From Wyeomyia smithii (taxonomy: Eukaryota > Arthropoda > Insecta > Diptera > Culicidae), in contig NC_073696.1 in NCBI RefSeq assembly GCF_029784165.1, positions 38,891,858-38,955,857 on the forward strand: 64,000 nucleotides of DNA. Direction: 5' to 3'. The first letter of the stretch is position 1; each line of letters begins with the position of its first letter. The translations under genes were made by a program, and so were the position numbers. This document shows positions 47,281-58,564 of the stretch, in pieces. The notes under the pieces were generated by a model. That model ran no database searches. It was not told where the DNA came from and worked only from the letters and a program-made list of their open reading frames with translations.

Positions 47281-47404
47281 TTTGCGGGAGCGTTACGCTC
47301 TACCGCACACAAACGATAAATATTCGAATGTAGGGGGGGGATCAAGTAGTTGATATTAAATTTAAAAACAATTATTCAAACTACAATGGATCGAAATAAA
47401 AAAA

Positions 47405-47550
47405 AAGACAGCAATACTGATACTAATAACAGTAGTAATAATAGTAATAATAATAATAATAGTAATAATAATTATAATAATAACAATAATAATAATAATA
47501 ATATTAATAATAATAATATTGATAGTAATAATATTAATAATAAAGATAAA
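47405..47550 (-). repeat. AAT-rich microsatellite in the LINE 5' UTR
   Basis: Imperfect (AAT)n/(AATAAC)n on the plus strand, in the position of the array at 5165-5320 in copy 1. Confidence 0.85.
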
Positions 47551-48022
47551 AATTCTAAAGTGAATACTTCACCGAACGTCTAAGTCACGACCTCACGGCT
47601 GATAGTGGGATCAATCGAGTGTCTCCGCAGAACAAACAATGACGAGCCAGCTTCGTGTTGTGACACAGTGGCCGTATCTCACACGCGACCTTGTAGATGC
47701 CACTTGTAGTTGACTTCCACACGCTCGATCGTATGGTGGTCCGTGCTGCTAGCGGGGTAACAGCGGTGCGGGAGAATTATTCTTGCTGATATATCAGCTG
47801 CGTATCGGATCACTGGCGGGGTAGCCTGCCCCTACCAGTGTGCAGAAGATGTTTCTGCCGATATACTGCAGGCTATTGTTATTGCACAGCACAAGAACTA
47901 ATCGAAAAAAAAAAACACCCGTACGATAACTCGTGTATTGTTATTTTGCGAATCGAACGGAGATAAACAACTTGCGTCTAATCGGGACGAAAGCAAAACA
48001 ACGAATGATAATATTAGGTTTA

Positions 48023-49365
48023 ATTCGGAGAAAAAGTCGCAATATTCGAATATTTCCGATACATTTTTTGACCTAGAACTATATCTCTAAGGAAACTCCG
48101 CTTCAATACAAATTGTCAAAACGGTAAAGGGGACAAAGTTTGTCCCTTTTCAAATGCTTATCATTTCATTAGTTATCAATGGATTTTCATCGTTTTTGCA
48201 GTTTCGATTGGAAAATATGATGCATATCCGCCTAAATGTAGAAAGTAGTAATGCCGATGCCGTCAAAGCAGGTAAAGTCTTGTAAAGCAAAAAAATGAAA
48301 TTAACCGCGATAGGTTTTACATAACTCGGCTATGTTCCATATATCCCGAAAGTGATACAAAAGGTAACGCTTCATGCGTTAAATCTGTTATTTGATGGAT
48401 AAATCTCCACGCGTTATCATACGACGCCAAGTAGGTTATTGTTTGATGTTTCAGCTAATGCTAGTTGATTCCAAGAAAAACTTAATTTCCAGTGTGATAT
48501 ATTGTATTTTGAAGCAGCTTGAAAGTGACGGCATAAAAGTGATGATCAATGTATACATAGTATGAAGTAGTACTTTCTTCATAATATTTAGTTTAGTTGA
48601 ACTATCTATTTGCAAGACATATTGAGAAGGGAACAATGCATTTATGTTCAATAGTTTGAGTTTTTGAAAGTTACTTGTAATTATCTGATTCTATTAAATG
48701 TGTAATAAATCACTGTTTGAGAGCAAAAATATTGGATAAATATTTCGGAAGTTTTATAACATAAATTGTATTCAAAGTATTGTAGCTCAAAAACTGTTAG
48801 CTGAAGGGAACAAATCATGCTTTGTAAACAAATGAACCCTGACAAAAAAAAAAAAACAGGAAAAAACTTTTTCTGCAAAGGTTAAGATGTAGAGCATTTT
48901 TTCAAATTTAAACTTTTAACAGAAAATAGGAGACGCAATACAATTATTGTGATAATCTAAATAAAATATTGTGATAATCTAATGCTGTTGGTAATTAACT
49001 GTCCAAATATTTTAAATCCGTTTTCAAGATATTTCAAAATAAAGTTTAAAAAAATTTACTTTTTATGAAAAGACACCTGTTTTGTAAGTTATTCCTAGTA
49101 CAGCAACAGCCATCAATTTGTTGAAGTATGATGAAAAATAAACAGATTACTCTTTGAGAGCAAGAGAAATTTCAGAATTTATCGTTGCTTTTCCACACTC
49201 ATGAAGATAACTTTTGAATTATTCATACAATATCTTTACTTTAATGAGTGGATTGTAGTTTTTGATCACACGTTTCGATGAATCTATGGTTATCTATGGT
49301 TACTAAGGAATTAGCATTAGGTTTCTGGAAATCATTCCATTTTATTGGGCTACATTTGTCGCTGC
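48023..49365. other. AT-rich DNA, no feature supported
   Basis: I see only short open frames of skewed composition and no repeat boundary. Confidence 0.5.
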
Positions 49366-49371
49366 CTCCTC

Positions 49372-49572
49372 AGCTGGTCTCGAGGTACGATGCTGGCCTA
49401 ACAAGCCAGTCGTCGTAGGTTCGAGTCTTGACTCGGGAGAGACTGTTAGTGTCAGTAGGATCGTAGCGCTAGCCCCGCAATTGTCCTGTACACTTAACGG
49501 TTGGCTGCGAAGTCTGTGTATAGTAAACAGAAGGTCAAGTTCCGAATCGGAATGTAGCACCAAGGCTTTGCT
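49372..49572 (+). mobile_element. tRNA-derived SINE, copy 2
   Basis: The tRNA-like head TGGTCTCGAGGTACGATGCTGGCC is followed by the B box GGTTCGAGTC (49418-49427), which would drive RNA polymerase III. The body then matches copy 1 (31424-31622, minus) closely through CACCAAGGCTTTGCTT. It is the best-preserved of the three copies. Confidence 0.82.
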
Positions 49573-49751
49573 TTTTTTTGTCGCTGATATCTGTCGCTTT
49601 TGTAATATGTATAGAAAGCGAGACATCGGAACATCTGCTGTGCAGTTGTGGTGCATTACGCAGTGCAACGAAAATTGTTTTTTTCTCTGCCTTGTTATCT
49701 ATATATATAATTTTGTGTATATTTTGAACCAAATTTCCTCGAGTTTGAACA

Positions 49752-50158
49752 TATTTCAACTTAAGGGGCAACGATGGCGCCATTTTTAATTTTTTAGAAA
49801 TCGGAAATTTTCGATGTTTTTTCGACGCCATTTTGTTTTAAGACCAAATATCCAAACTCTAAGAGTTTCTCCACATATTAGCATCCTCTAACCCGTCTTT
49901 AAAAAAACAGATCTTAAATCGGACAAAAACTGAGCTTAAAACGGTGGTACACCGACAACAGTTTTGGGTGGTTTAAGTATATTTCACAAAGCAAAATAAT
50001 ATCGAGTATGTCTGAGCATTAATGGTAATGCGCCAATAACTTAAAGTGGTAGTCAAATTATATCTTACATTGAATTAAAAATTCTCAGGAATCGATTGGT
50101 AGGTGTCTGACCCACGTAAAATGTCAACAACATATCAAATTTACCCCAATTCCCCTAC
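49752..50158 (-). repeat. Interspersed ~400-bp repeat, copy a
   Basis: Read on the minus strand, it starts TAGGGGAATTGGGG and shares successive blocks with the copies at 53554 and 60810 (GACATTTTACGT, CATTACCATTAATGCTC, ATACTCGATATTATTTTGC, TCGAAAATTTCCGATT). It ends near GGCGCCATCGTTGCCCC. No coding sequence, and no ends or target duplication that fix its class. Confidence 0.75.
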
Positions 50159-50544
50159 AATACTAAAATAGGTTCTTCTTGACATTAGACTAACTCATTT
50201 GAAATCTGTTCAATGTTATATTAAGAGTGTAAGCGATACTCAAAGTTACAATAACAATTTGTCTCTACATGATCTTCCCCCTTTTGCGGGGAGGGAGTTA
50301 CATTTTTAGCCAGGACCGGTCAAAACATAAAAATCTCGCTTTAGCTATTAATTATTATTTAGAATCATCGCGTCTTCGATAAAGCTAAATGCGACCCCCT
50401 CCACGCAAAAAGGAAAGGATTATGTGAAGACAAATTATTATTGTATCTTCAAGTATCACTTACACTCTTGATATTACATTAATCAGATAATACTTACTTT
50501 ACTTTTAAGGCGACAGACTTCGTTCAAAATTTAGAAAATTTGGG

Positions 50545-51033
50545 ATGGATATTGTCTACACTAGTAGAAATACCCAACTCAAAACAAAATTAGGGTCTAC
50601 CAAAGACCCTATTGATACCCTGAACAAAGCTGGAATTTATAAAATTGCATGCAGTCACTGTGACATGGTTTACATTGGACAAACTAAACGTAACCTATTG
50701 ATACGTTTCAAAGAACATTTCGCAGAAGTGACCAAAGCAAGTAATGTTTCAACAAATGCCCCACCACACCATTTCAAATCAAAAGTGGCTGAACATATTT
50801 TTAACGAGGAACATCCACTAACTTCGGATAACATTCACCTCCTCCGCCCCGTTAATAATTTATGGAAATTAGACGTAGCTGAAAGTTTAGAAATTTATAA
50901 ACAACACTCATGCACGCTTCTCAATAAAGACGCAGGTAATCACCCCTCATGGCTATTCAATCTGCTTCCCAAAAACCCCAGACATGGTACGGTAAACAAT
51001 CGACCGCATAATTCCCTACCTAACTCCAATTAA
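50545..51033 (+). CDS. Penelope-like element fragment: GIY-YIG endonuclease
   Basis: This open frame of 162 codons begins DIVYTSRNTQLKTKLGS, the tail of a Penelope-type reverse transcriptase. It holds GIYKIACSHCDMVYIGQTKR with the GIY and YIG motifs, the conserved Arg of the RFKEHF block, and the two-Cys insertion (CSHC) typical of Penelope endonucleases. The downstream part (HPLTSDNIHLLRPVNNLWKLDVAESLEIYK...LLNKDAG) also fits. The endonuclease nicks DNA for insertion. The copy is 5'-truncated, with no reverse transcriptase upstream, and is followed by a 3' UTR to about 51200. The frame is unbroken, so the copy is fairly young. Confidence 0.82.
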   Translation: MDIVYTSRNTQLKTKLGSTKDPIDTLNKAGIYKIACSHCDMVYIGQTKRNLLIRFKEHFAEVTKASNVSTNAPPHHFKSKVAEHIFNEEHPLTSDNIHLLRPVNNLWKLDVAESLEIYKQHSCTLLNKDAGNHPSWLFNLLPKNPRHGTVNNRPHNSLPNSN

Positions 51034-51214
51034 GGGTGCTAAATTTTTATTTTTACCTACTACAAATAAAAAAACAGGATTTACGCTTTGCTCTTTACCA
51101 GTCCACATAAGCACTGAGGAAGACTGTACGTCACAGTCGAAATATATATTTGCGGACTGAATTTCAATATTTACTTCCAAAAAATGTAGTAGAGTATAAC
51201 GGAAACCGATAACT

Positions 51215-53450
51215 ATTTCTTTGATTGACCTATTTCGCGTGCATCCTCGTCGACAGCACACATCCAACGAGTGCGGGGTCTACCCCGAAGTCGACGACCT
51301 CTATCGGGATTCCTGCTAAATATAGCCTTAGCTTGACGCTCATTCGGCATTCTCGCTACATGCCCAGCCCACTGAAGCCTACCGTGTTTTATCCGCTTGA
51401 CTATATCCGCCGATTTGTATGCCTGGTACACTTCTTTTTTTTTTCCTTGTTGGGTGTTTTCGTCACTGCGACCAATTTTTTGATATTTTGTGACATGGTA
51501 CCGCCAAGGATTCAACGCGAAATTCTTCGCTCAAAAACACCAAGAGCTCGCCGATCAGCCTCTTTCAGCGTCCATGATTCATGGCCGTAGAGAGCCACCG
51601 GTAGAATCAGTGTTTTATAGAGTGCAAGTTTAGTACGGATTTGCAGACTGCGGGACCTTAGCTGGTTACGTAATCCGTCAAGGCCCTGTTTGCGGCTGCT
51701 ATCCGCCTCTTTATCTCACGGCTAACCTCGTTGTCACATGACACTATTGTTCCCAGGTAAATAAATTCATCAACTACTCCAAATGTTTTCCCATCTGGCA
51801 CCACCGCAGCACCAACCTCCGACGGACTACCAGGTACTCTGCCAGCCTGAGTTTATGACAAGCCCTAATCTCGCAGCTTCCCTCCTGAGAGGTCTGAAGG
51901 CCTCTTCCACAGCTCTACGGTTGATACCAATGATGTCGATATCGTTCGCAAAACCGAGAAGCATGTGCGACTTCGTAATGATGGTGCCGCTTCTCTGCAC
52001 ACCAGCCCTCCGTATAGCACCTTCCAATGCGATGTTGAACAATAAGTTGGACAGCTCGTCACCCTGCTTCAAACCATCTAACGTCACGAACGAGTCCGAT
52101 ATCTCACCGGCTATCCTGACGCTTGATGTAGAACCTTCAAGGGTATCAGCCTAATCAGCTTTGTTGGGAAGCCATGTTCGAGCATAATCTGCCATAACTC
52201 ATTTCTCTTAACTGAATCGTACGCTGCCCTGAAGTCTATGAACAGATGGTGCGTCTGCAAGTTGAATTTTCGAAATTTATCGAGGATTTGTCGAAAGGTA
52301 AACATTTGGTCCGTCGTGGAGCGTCCCCCTCGAAAACCGCATTGGTACTCGCCAACAAATGTCTCCTGCAACGGCCTCAGTCTGTGGAACAGGATGTGGG
52401 AGAGAATTTTGTACACGGTATTGAGAAGAGTTATGCCCCGATAATTGCTACAGTCCAGGCGATAACCTTTTTTGTAGATCGGGCATATGGGGCCCCTCCA
52501 ACCAGTCCGAGACAATTCTTCATCAGTTCTTCCCGGCTGCCTTGCAGTTTCTCAGCTCTTTCACTGCTTTCTTCACCTCGTCCATGGATGGTGGATCCAC
52601 AGCTTGACCATCATTCTCAATAGTCATTCTGCTCCTTTCGACTCCACTATTCCCCTCATCGTTCAACAGCACACTGAAGTGTTCCTTCCAACGCCTGGCC
52701 ACCTCTGTTGTATCGGTTATCAGGTTCCCCTCCCTATCGTTGCACATGACAGGGGCTGACACGTTTCGATTCCTGATTCCGTTGATCTTCTTGTAGAAGC
52801 TCCTCGCATCGTGCCTGGAGAAGCAACCTGCCGCCTCCGCAAGAATATACTCCCAATGCTGTCATTTCTTCCGGCGAGTCTCCTTTCAGCGGCTCTAGCA
52901 TCTCGATATCTACCCACGCTCTGACGAGTCACAGCCGTGGCCAACATGTGACCCCTGGCGCGGTTCTTCTCCTCCGTCACTCGCTGGCACTCAGCGTCAA
53001 ACCACTCATTAGACGCAGCTGCCGCAGTTGCACCCAACACTTTTCGCGCTGTAGTGCTAATCGAACTGTGGATGTGCCTCCACTGTACATTCAGGTTCCC
53101 TTCAACTTTTTCCTCAATCCGTTCATCAACCTTCTGCGGGTACTCTGCAGTCACTCCTTCAGTTGATAGCCGCTGGATGTTCAACTGTATCCTCCTCGTT
53201 GCCTTGGATTTCAACACATTGGACAGCTGGGCGCGGATTTTGGCTACTACGAGATAGTGATGCGAGTCAACGTTCGGTCCTCTGAACGACCTCACGTCTG
53301 TAACGTCTGAAAAATGCCGTCCATCAATCAGAACGTGGTCAATTTGAGAGCAAAGCTCTCCATTCGGGTGCATCCAAGTGTGCTTACGTATGTTACGGCG
53401 TGTGAAATAAGTGCTACAGATAGCCATCCCCCTAGCTGCAGCGAAATTAA
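51215..53450 (-). mobile_element. RTE-clade LINE, partial and inactive
   Basis: In coding order on the minus strand: endonuclease C-terminus (53427 onward: SQIDHVLIDGRHFSDV, RGPNVDSHHYLVVAKIRAQL); reverse transcriptase (52500-52130: IYKKGYRLDCSNYRGITLLN, ECQCGFRGGRSTTDQ-type block, HHLFIDFRAAYDSVKR; then LKQGDELSNLLFNIALE and LLGFANDIDIIG near 51930); and the C-terminal GHVARMPNERQAKAIF...GRPRTRWM (51390-51260). Several frameshifts are present. The catalytic FADD box reads FAND. The 5' part is absent. The group is RTE, judged from the RT blocks and the GRPRxRW tail. Confidence 0.8.
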
Positions 53451-53553
53451 CAAGCCTCAGGCCATCGTTCGTAGTAGAGTGGGGGCTTTCCCTACCAGTA
53501 AACAGATATTAAATAAGTTAATTTAACGTCGAGATAAACCTATTTGAGTATTA

Positions 53554-53905
53554 TAGGGGAATTGGGGCAAAATCGACATGTTGCTGACATTTTACGTAGA
53601 CATCTACCAATCAATTTCTGAGACTTTTTTACACAATATAAGGTATAATTTGACTACCACTTTTAGATATTAGCGAATTACCATTAATGCTCAGACATAC
53701 TCGATATTATTTTGCTTTGTGAAAAATACTTAAACCATGCCAAAACTGTTTTCGTAGAATCACCGTTTTGAGCTCAGTTTTTGTCCGATTTAAGATATGT
53801 TTTTTTTTAAAGATGAGTAAGAACATGCTAAGACAAACTCTAAGAATTTTGATATTTGGTCTTAAAACAAAATGGCATCGAAAAAACATCGAAAATTTCC
53901 GATTA
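53554..53905 (+). repeat. Interspersed ~400-bp repeat, copy b
   Basis: It begins TAGGGGAATTGGGGCAAAA and shares all early blocks with the copies at 49752 and 60810. The right end diverges after ATCGAAAATTTCCGATTAAG, where other sequence takes over. Confidence 0.75.
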
Positions 53906-54508
53906 AGAGGCCAAGGCAAAAAAAATTGTTGCACTGTGTTATTTAAACGCAGATCAAGATTCCTTGGCAGTGGCTGTTTACGGCCCGAAGAGATTTGGTC
54001 TTTGAATCCTGGGAAGGTGATTGGCTTCACAAACCATATTTTACCTGACTGGGAGCTCGTCGGTGCGGGTACCTGATCACTCAACAATAGTGGTCATTGT
54101 ATTTTGCAAGGGGACACGTATAGCAATTGACTGGGATATATTACAAAAGTTCACATCAATGGACAACGTAATTCTAATTCCCTGTTAAAAAAATGGGCAA
54201 CAATTATTTTGAAAAATTTTGGAACTGAAAAATATATCCTAAACTTAGTCTAAATAAAATCTTATATTTTTCTATCCTGTGTATAGTGTATATTTTTTTA
54301 CAAACCGTTATTAGTTTCCTACAACTGATTCTCAGGCATTTTTTCTAAACAATCGAAGGATTCTGAACTACAATACTTCAAATAATGTGTATGCTAAACC
54401 AACACCTTTTTCGAAAATTATCCACTCCACTGTTAATTCTTAGGATGGTACAATATTCCAAAAATCGACAAGGTTTAGTTCTTAAAACTTGACTTCCAGT
54501 TGATTTTG

Positions 54509-54696
54509 AGATAAGATACTGGTCCACAGGCCAACCGTCATATGTTCGAATCACAGCTGGGGAGACCGTTAGAACCAATAAGATCTTATCGGTAGCCCGG
54601 CAATTTTCCTGTACACCAACGGTTCGCTGCTAGATCTATTCCCGTTAAACAGAAGATCAAATTTCGTAGCAATACAGGACCTGGCCTTAGTTTCGA
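54509..54696 (+). mobile_element. tRNA-derived SINE, copy 3 (diverged)
   Basis: A decayed relative of the copies at 31424 and 49372: a degenerate B box GTTCGAATC, then ACCGTTAGAACCAATAAGAT, CGGTAGCCCGGCAATTTTCC, TGTACACCAACGGTTCGCTG, and AAACAGAAGATCAA. Confidence 0.7.
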
Positions 54697-54719
54697 TAGC
54701 TTTAAAACTTTATTACATT

Positions 54720-56000
54720 CAAGGTATAATACGCCGTTTAAAAATCACAATATGTGCATGAATAAACGCACCCAGTAACACTTATTCAAACTGCCATTTA
54801 ACTTCGATTTACGATCATTTAATAAAGCTTCGTTAACTGTATCGAATATCGGTTCATTAATTTCGAGCAACCTGTAGAATGCTGAACTCGCTGGAAGGTT
54901 CTCTCAATACCATGAATCAGAATAGTATCGTACAAAAGCAATAAACGCTCACTTGAAAACACGCGTTTCCTAGCACTGACTAAATAGTGAATATCAGACC
55001 ATTATTAGCTGCACATGTAAATTAATTGCGGTCTGAGCCAGGTCGTAACAGTCAGATTCAGGCCTAGGAACGATACATCAAACCACTGTTTTATGGAAAT
55101 ATCTTTTTCTAGGGTGGTTTTGCCGGCGAGAAACCATGAGCAGTATAAATTAGGCATACCTTAAATGTGGATGTACCCTTACTAAACACAGCGCGATCTG
55201 ATAAAGCCTCACATTGTTCGAATTCATAGCAGCTTATCAACAACACATCAGACTACTTTACGTACAATGGGCTCTGATGGAAGTAAAATGCAGTAGCAGA
55301 CAGAACTGCCACGGTCGTCATGAGCTACCGTGGGTTCGCCGGAGTTTGCAAGTATATTAGGCATCCGAGAATGGGCGATTAACTTTCAGACTTGCTTGCA
55401 GCCACATGCATTGATCGCGCCGAGTGTACAACAAGGTGCCCTTCAATGTAAATATATTTTATCTCGGCAAACCGCTCTCCGGTGCCGTGGCGCTACCGGC
55501 AATCTGCACTGCGCGGAAGACGTCTACAATGGATCGACATCTTTTTAGGGTGGTTCGACTATGGTGTATGTTAAGAGGTTATATACCTTTTTACTCGAGA
55601 AAAAAAAAGAAAAGTTTGAAAAACTTTTAAGCACCTTTTTATTGCATTAAAGTAGTAATTTTCTGAAAGTTCACCTATTCAACAACAAAAAAACCTGTTT
55701 GATCATAACAAATACCAATTATTTGTGGAGTAATGGCCCTTTCCCCGAAACGCTTCATTTTTGCAGAGGTTTGTGGGGTTTACGATAGCGACCCAACAGA
55801 TCAACAGAAATAAAATAACTCATATTATTTCATTAAAATGGAAAGAACCCCTTAATGGTAAATAAGTGAAGGTAACGATGGTGTAGTTTTTTTACACTAT
55901 TTAATGATTTTGCATTCAAAGAATTGTTAAATAGTTTATGATTTTGCGTTGCTGGTTTCTAGAGGGGAAATCCTAGAACTGGCAATTGACAAGTTCATTC
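54720..56000. other. Intergenic DNA, no gene recognised
   Basis: A GC-richer patch (55320-55560) has short open frames on both strands without motif or splice support. Confidence 0.45.
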
Positions 56001-56021
56001 AATGTATGTGTGCTTCCCTCA

Positions 56022-56471
56022 TTAGAATTTAACGCGATCTGCTTTCGCTACTTCAGCCTGCACTTGAACCGTGCTTTCGCGTAGTGTTTTCTCGATCAAT
56101 TCTAACCGGATACTCAACGCCTGTGTCATCCCTTTGGCGCTTACTTCCTGCAGTGCGTGTTGCAGCTGTACAACCGGAAGGGCCAACGATTGTTCAGCAG
56201 ACTGAATATCCGCGATGGCGTTCATTTTCACAGAATCGCCACTAACATCCGCACTAGCGGCAAGATTTCCAATTGCAATTGACGTAGCGTTCAGGGTACT
56301 TAACACGACATCGGTTATTTCGCGAACCAGATCGGCATCCTGCGCGCGCTGCGATTGTCGCAGAGAGTCGACTGTTCTCGGCAGATTTTTCGCAAGATTA
56401 AGAGCGCCCGACAACGTATGCAATATTCCTTCCAGCGTTTCCGCTGCAGACGATTGCTGAGAAATTGTGTT
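56022..56471 (-). CDS. Gene B exon 2: small secreted helical protein
   Basis: The acceptor is CAATTTTCAG; phase 0; it encodes 149 residues and TAA. With exon 1 the protein is 165 residues. The mature part starts NTISQQSSAAETLEG and is rich in Ala, Leu, Ser and Gln with helical periodicity (VREITDVVLSTLNATSIAIG, QSLALPVVQLQHALQEV). One N-glycosylation site (NAT) is present. The mature part has no Cys, so no disulfides. Architecture matches gene A (48-nt first exon, about 60-bp intron, similar length), so the two are paralogs. The function is unknown to me. A 1955-bp insertion sits just upstream of its start codon. Confidence 0.8.
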   Translation of the reverse strand, partial: NTISQQSSAAETLEGILHTLSGALNLAKNLPRTVDSLRQSQRAQDADLVREITDVVLSTLNATSIAIGNLAASADVSGDSVKMNAIADIQSAEQSLALPVVQLQHALQEVSAKGMTQALSIRLELIEKTLRESTVQVQAEVAKADRVKF

Positions 56472-56530
56472 CTGAAAATTGACCAGGCATCTCAGTACAT
56501 GCGAATCTGTACAAAAGTTGGAAAAATTAC

Positions 56531-56578
56531 CTGCCAAAATGCTATCCCAACGATAATAAAAACGAGCTGCCACTTCAT
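56531..56578 (-). CDS. Gene B exon 1: signal peptide
   Basis: ATG at 56578 encodes MKWQLVFIIVGIAFWQ, a classic signal peptide, then donor CAG|GTAATT and a 59-bp intron. The start codon is 5 nt from the left copy of the 27-bp target duplication, so the native upstream DNA now lies about 2 kb away. Confidence 0.8.
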
Positions 56579-56582
56579 GTTG

Positions 56583-56609
56583 ACCAATGCTTTCCGCTTA
56601 TCCCTTGAG
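56583..56609. repeat. 27-bp target-site duplication, left copy
   Basis: Identical to 58565-58591. The sequence occurs only once at the empty site 62147-62173 in the right duplication unit. Confidence 0.9.
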
Positions 56610-58564
56610 GGGGAGGCTGGCATCACGGCTAACTAATAATACGTGCCCCGAAAGCTATCCGTTTAATTTATTAATTTATAAGTGAATTAAGTGGCCAAAC
56701 TTGTTAAAAAGTGTCAAGTTGTGATCTGTGATGCTTTGTCTAAGTGAGAAAAGTGAAGGTTTTGTGAAAAACACAGTGTTCCTTGCGTGAAAGTGATAAT
56801 TTTTCCTCGAATTGCAATTGAAAATTGTAAGGCCAGCTAAGTTGCGTGAGTGTGAGTGCCTACTTTGTGCGTCGCGCTAACTAGCGGTTCGTTCTTAACA
56901 TGCGAAAATGGAATGCATGGCGGTGTGAGCGAAGAGAACGATAATATCTGGAGAGAGAGCGAATAGAGTAGTGTTTTTTTTTCTTCACCTATCGTTTATT
57001 TGACACGGCACAAATAGAAGAGAGTAGTGTTGCGCTTTGCTTGTCGGCGTTTGTTTCGCTGGCATAGGCATAACCAAAATAAAACAGATGAGTATAAGTT
57101 TTTGTATCAAATATTTTAAGAATGCATAGGCTCTGTGTGTAGTGGTTTTTAGCGGGTTTTGGACTTTTTCAGAAGTGTAAATGTGTCATCTGTTGGGTGC
57201 ACAAAGTGTGGTAGCTTTTCGGTTGCGGGTAGAGTTTTTTTTTTATTTTTACAAACCAGATTGTGCGATGCACTCTCACAGGTCAAAATTGACAGTTTTA
57301 CAATATAGTTTCAAAATTTATCATTCGAGCATGACAATGCGGCATGCGATTGATGCATCGTCTACAATTGTGAGTCCTGGCAGGGCGGTGACATTTTATT
57401 CAGCTCTATGTTTTTATTTTATGATTTTCCTAGCTTTTGGACAAATGTTGATATACATAAGTAACTTTTATTTAATTATGTTGAAATCGTTTTGGGCGTG
57501 AAAATAGTTCACGACAACTGAACTTTGATTGCAATTATTTTGGCATTTAAATAATAAACTTGGAACTCTGTTTTGTTTAATATGCTTATTTGCATTTTTT
57601 TGAGTTTTTGGGCTATGAATGCATGGAACTTTGTCAGTTTTTATACTCAGTAGGTCTTTGATGCGAAACGTCGTGTCGCGCATGCGTCGGTAGGAGAAAA
57701 TGGAGCGGTCGTGCATTATGCCCCGGTGAAATGCATCATCGGCCCGGGTGAGTTTTGTTTATCTAAGGGTTTCCGGAGTGTAGTGGGCACGCTATTGTTT
57801 GCTTCGGGGAGGTCAGCTCAGTTTCGCGCACTTTATTTTGACAGCGCTCAGTGTAACTATCTTAATACAGCGGTTTCGGAGTTCAATGACCATTACATCG
57901 TATAATGCTCGGGTGTGCCTTGTGGGTTTTTTTTTACTCGCTCTAACGGTTCTTTGAGCTGGTGCCAGTAGTTTGCGTTCGGCGTGCGGTGCGTTTTACG
58001 AAATTCATTCGTTTCGAGGTAAATTTTAATAGTTCACGGGATGAAACGCGAAGTTTGGTGTGATACAGACTGTTAACGATTGGTTGCCGGTGATACCTAG
58101 AAACTTCGATTCTCCTATATGCCGATACAGCGATCGTGATGCGGTTCTATTTATATCGTCTTCTGATGGCCGGTTGCGCAGAGACCGAGAAATATCCATA
58201 TCGGGCGCGAATTTGTGTAGAGAAGATCGCACCATCAACCTCGATGGATCCAGATCAATTCCTTTCCACTAACACTAATACCTTCCTTTGATACTTGTGG
58301 ATGATGCAGAGGATTCCTCGGTCTCTAGTAGCAACAAGTATTAAACTAACACTCCCGATATCCCTTCCTCTATTGATCTGCATTGGGCGTGGCCAGCTAC
58401 GTTATTGACCAGTGAAAAGAAAAATCACCAGGAATTGTACACTGAAAATGGCTTGCTACTCCTAGCCACCATTTTGACGGTTCTTTGTGCAATTTCAGCT
58501 GATTCTGGTCAATCGCGGGCAACACACGGGCGATCAAATATGCTATGCTATGCTATGCTATGCT
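56610..58564 (+). mobile_element. 1955-bp retroposon of unknown family
   Basis: It is bracketed by a perfect 27-bp direct repeat and absent from the otherwise matching right unit. It ends with about five copies of ATGCT (58539-58564), a simple-repeat 3' tail as in RTE- and I-type LINEs or SINEs that use them, so it reads on the plus strand. No reverse transcriptase or endonuclease motif is readable. Open frames are under 110 codons. Its 5' part (56650-56900) is dense in GTGAAAGTG-like words, resembling a 5' UTR. 56994-57011 matches, in reverse, the 3' UTR end of the I-clade LINEs. It is probably non-autonomous. Confidence 0.75.

Larger units (their letters stand above)
43437..48007 (-). mobile_element. 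I-clade LINE, copy 2 (complete ends, reverse transcriptase deleted)
   Basis: Same family as 4767-8984 but in the opposite orientation, with its own 15-bp target duplication. The 5' end is at 48007. It keeps the 5' UTR with the AAT array, ORF1, ORF2 endonuclease, RNase H and 3' UTR. It retains more ORF2 than copy 1: residues after the endonuclease up to KSLIKGPSKTQETF, and about 100 residues before WNLSYRLLIRC. It too lacks the catalytic reverse transcriptase. ORF1 has lost its centre. Numerous substitutions separate the two copies. Confidence 0.88.

Noticed and set aside
47350..47583. Asn-rich 77-codon frame
   Set aside because: It is only the translated AAT array of the LINE 5' UTR.
55320..55560. 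GC-richer patch as an exon
   Set aside because: Both strands have short frames, but no acceptor-donor pair with consistent phase was found.
57181..57501. 106-codon frame with hydrophobic C-terminus inside the unknown retroposon
   Set aside because: Composition is simply T-rich; no recognisable domain and no second copy to compare.
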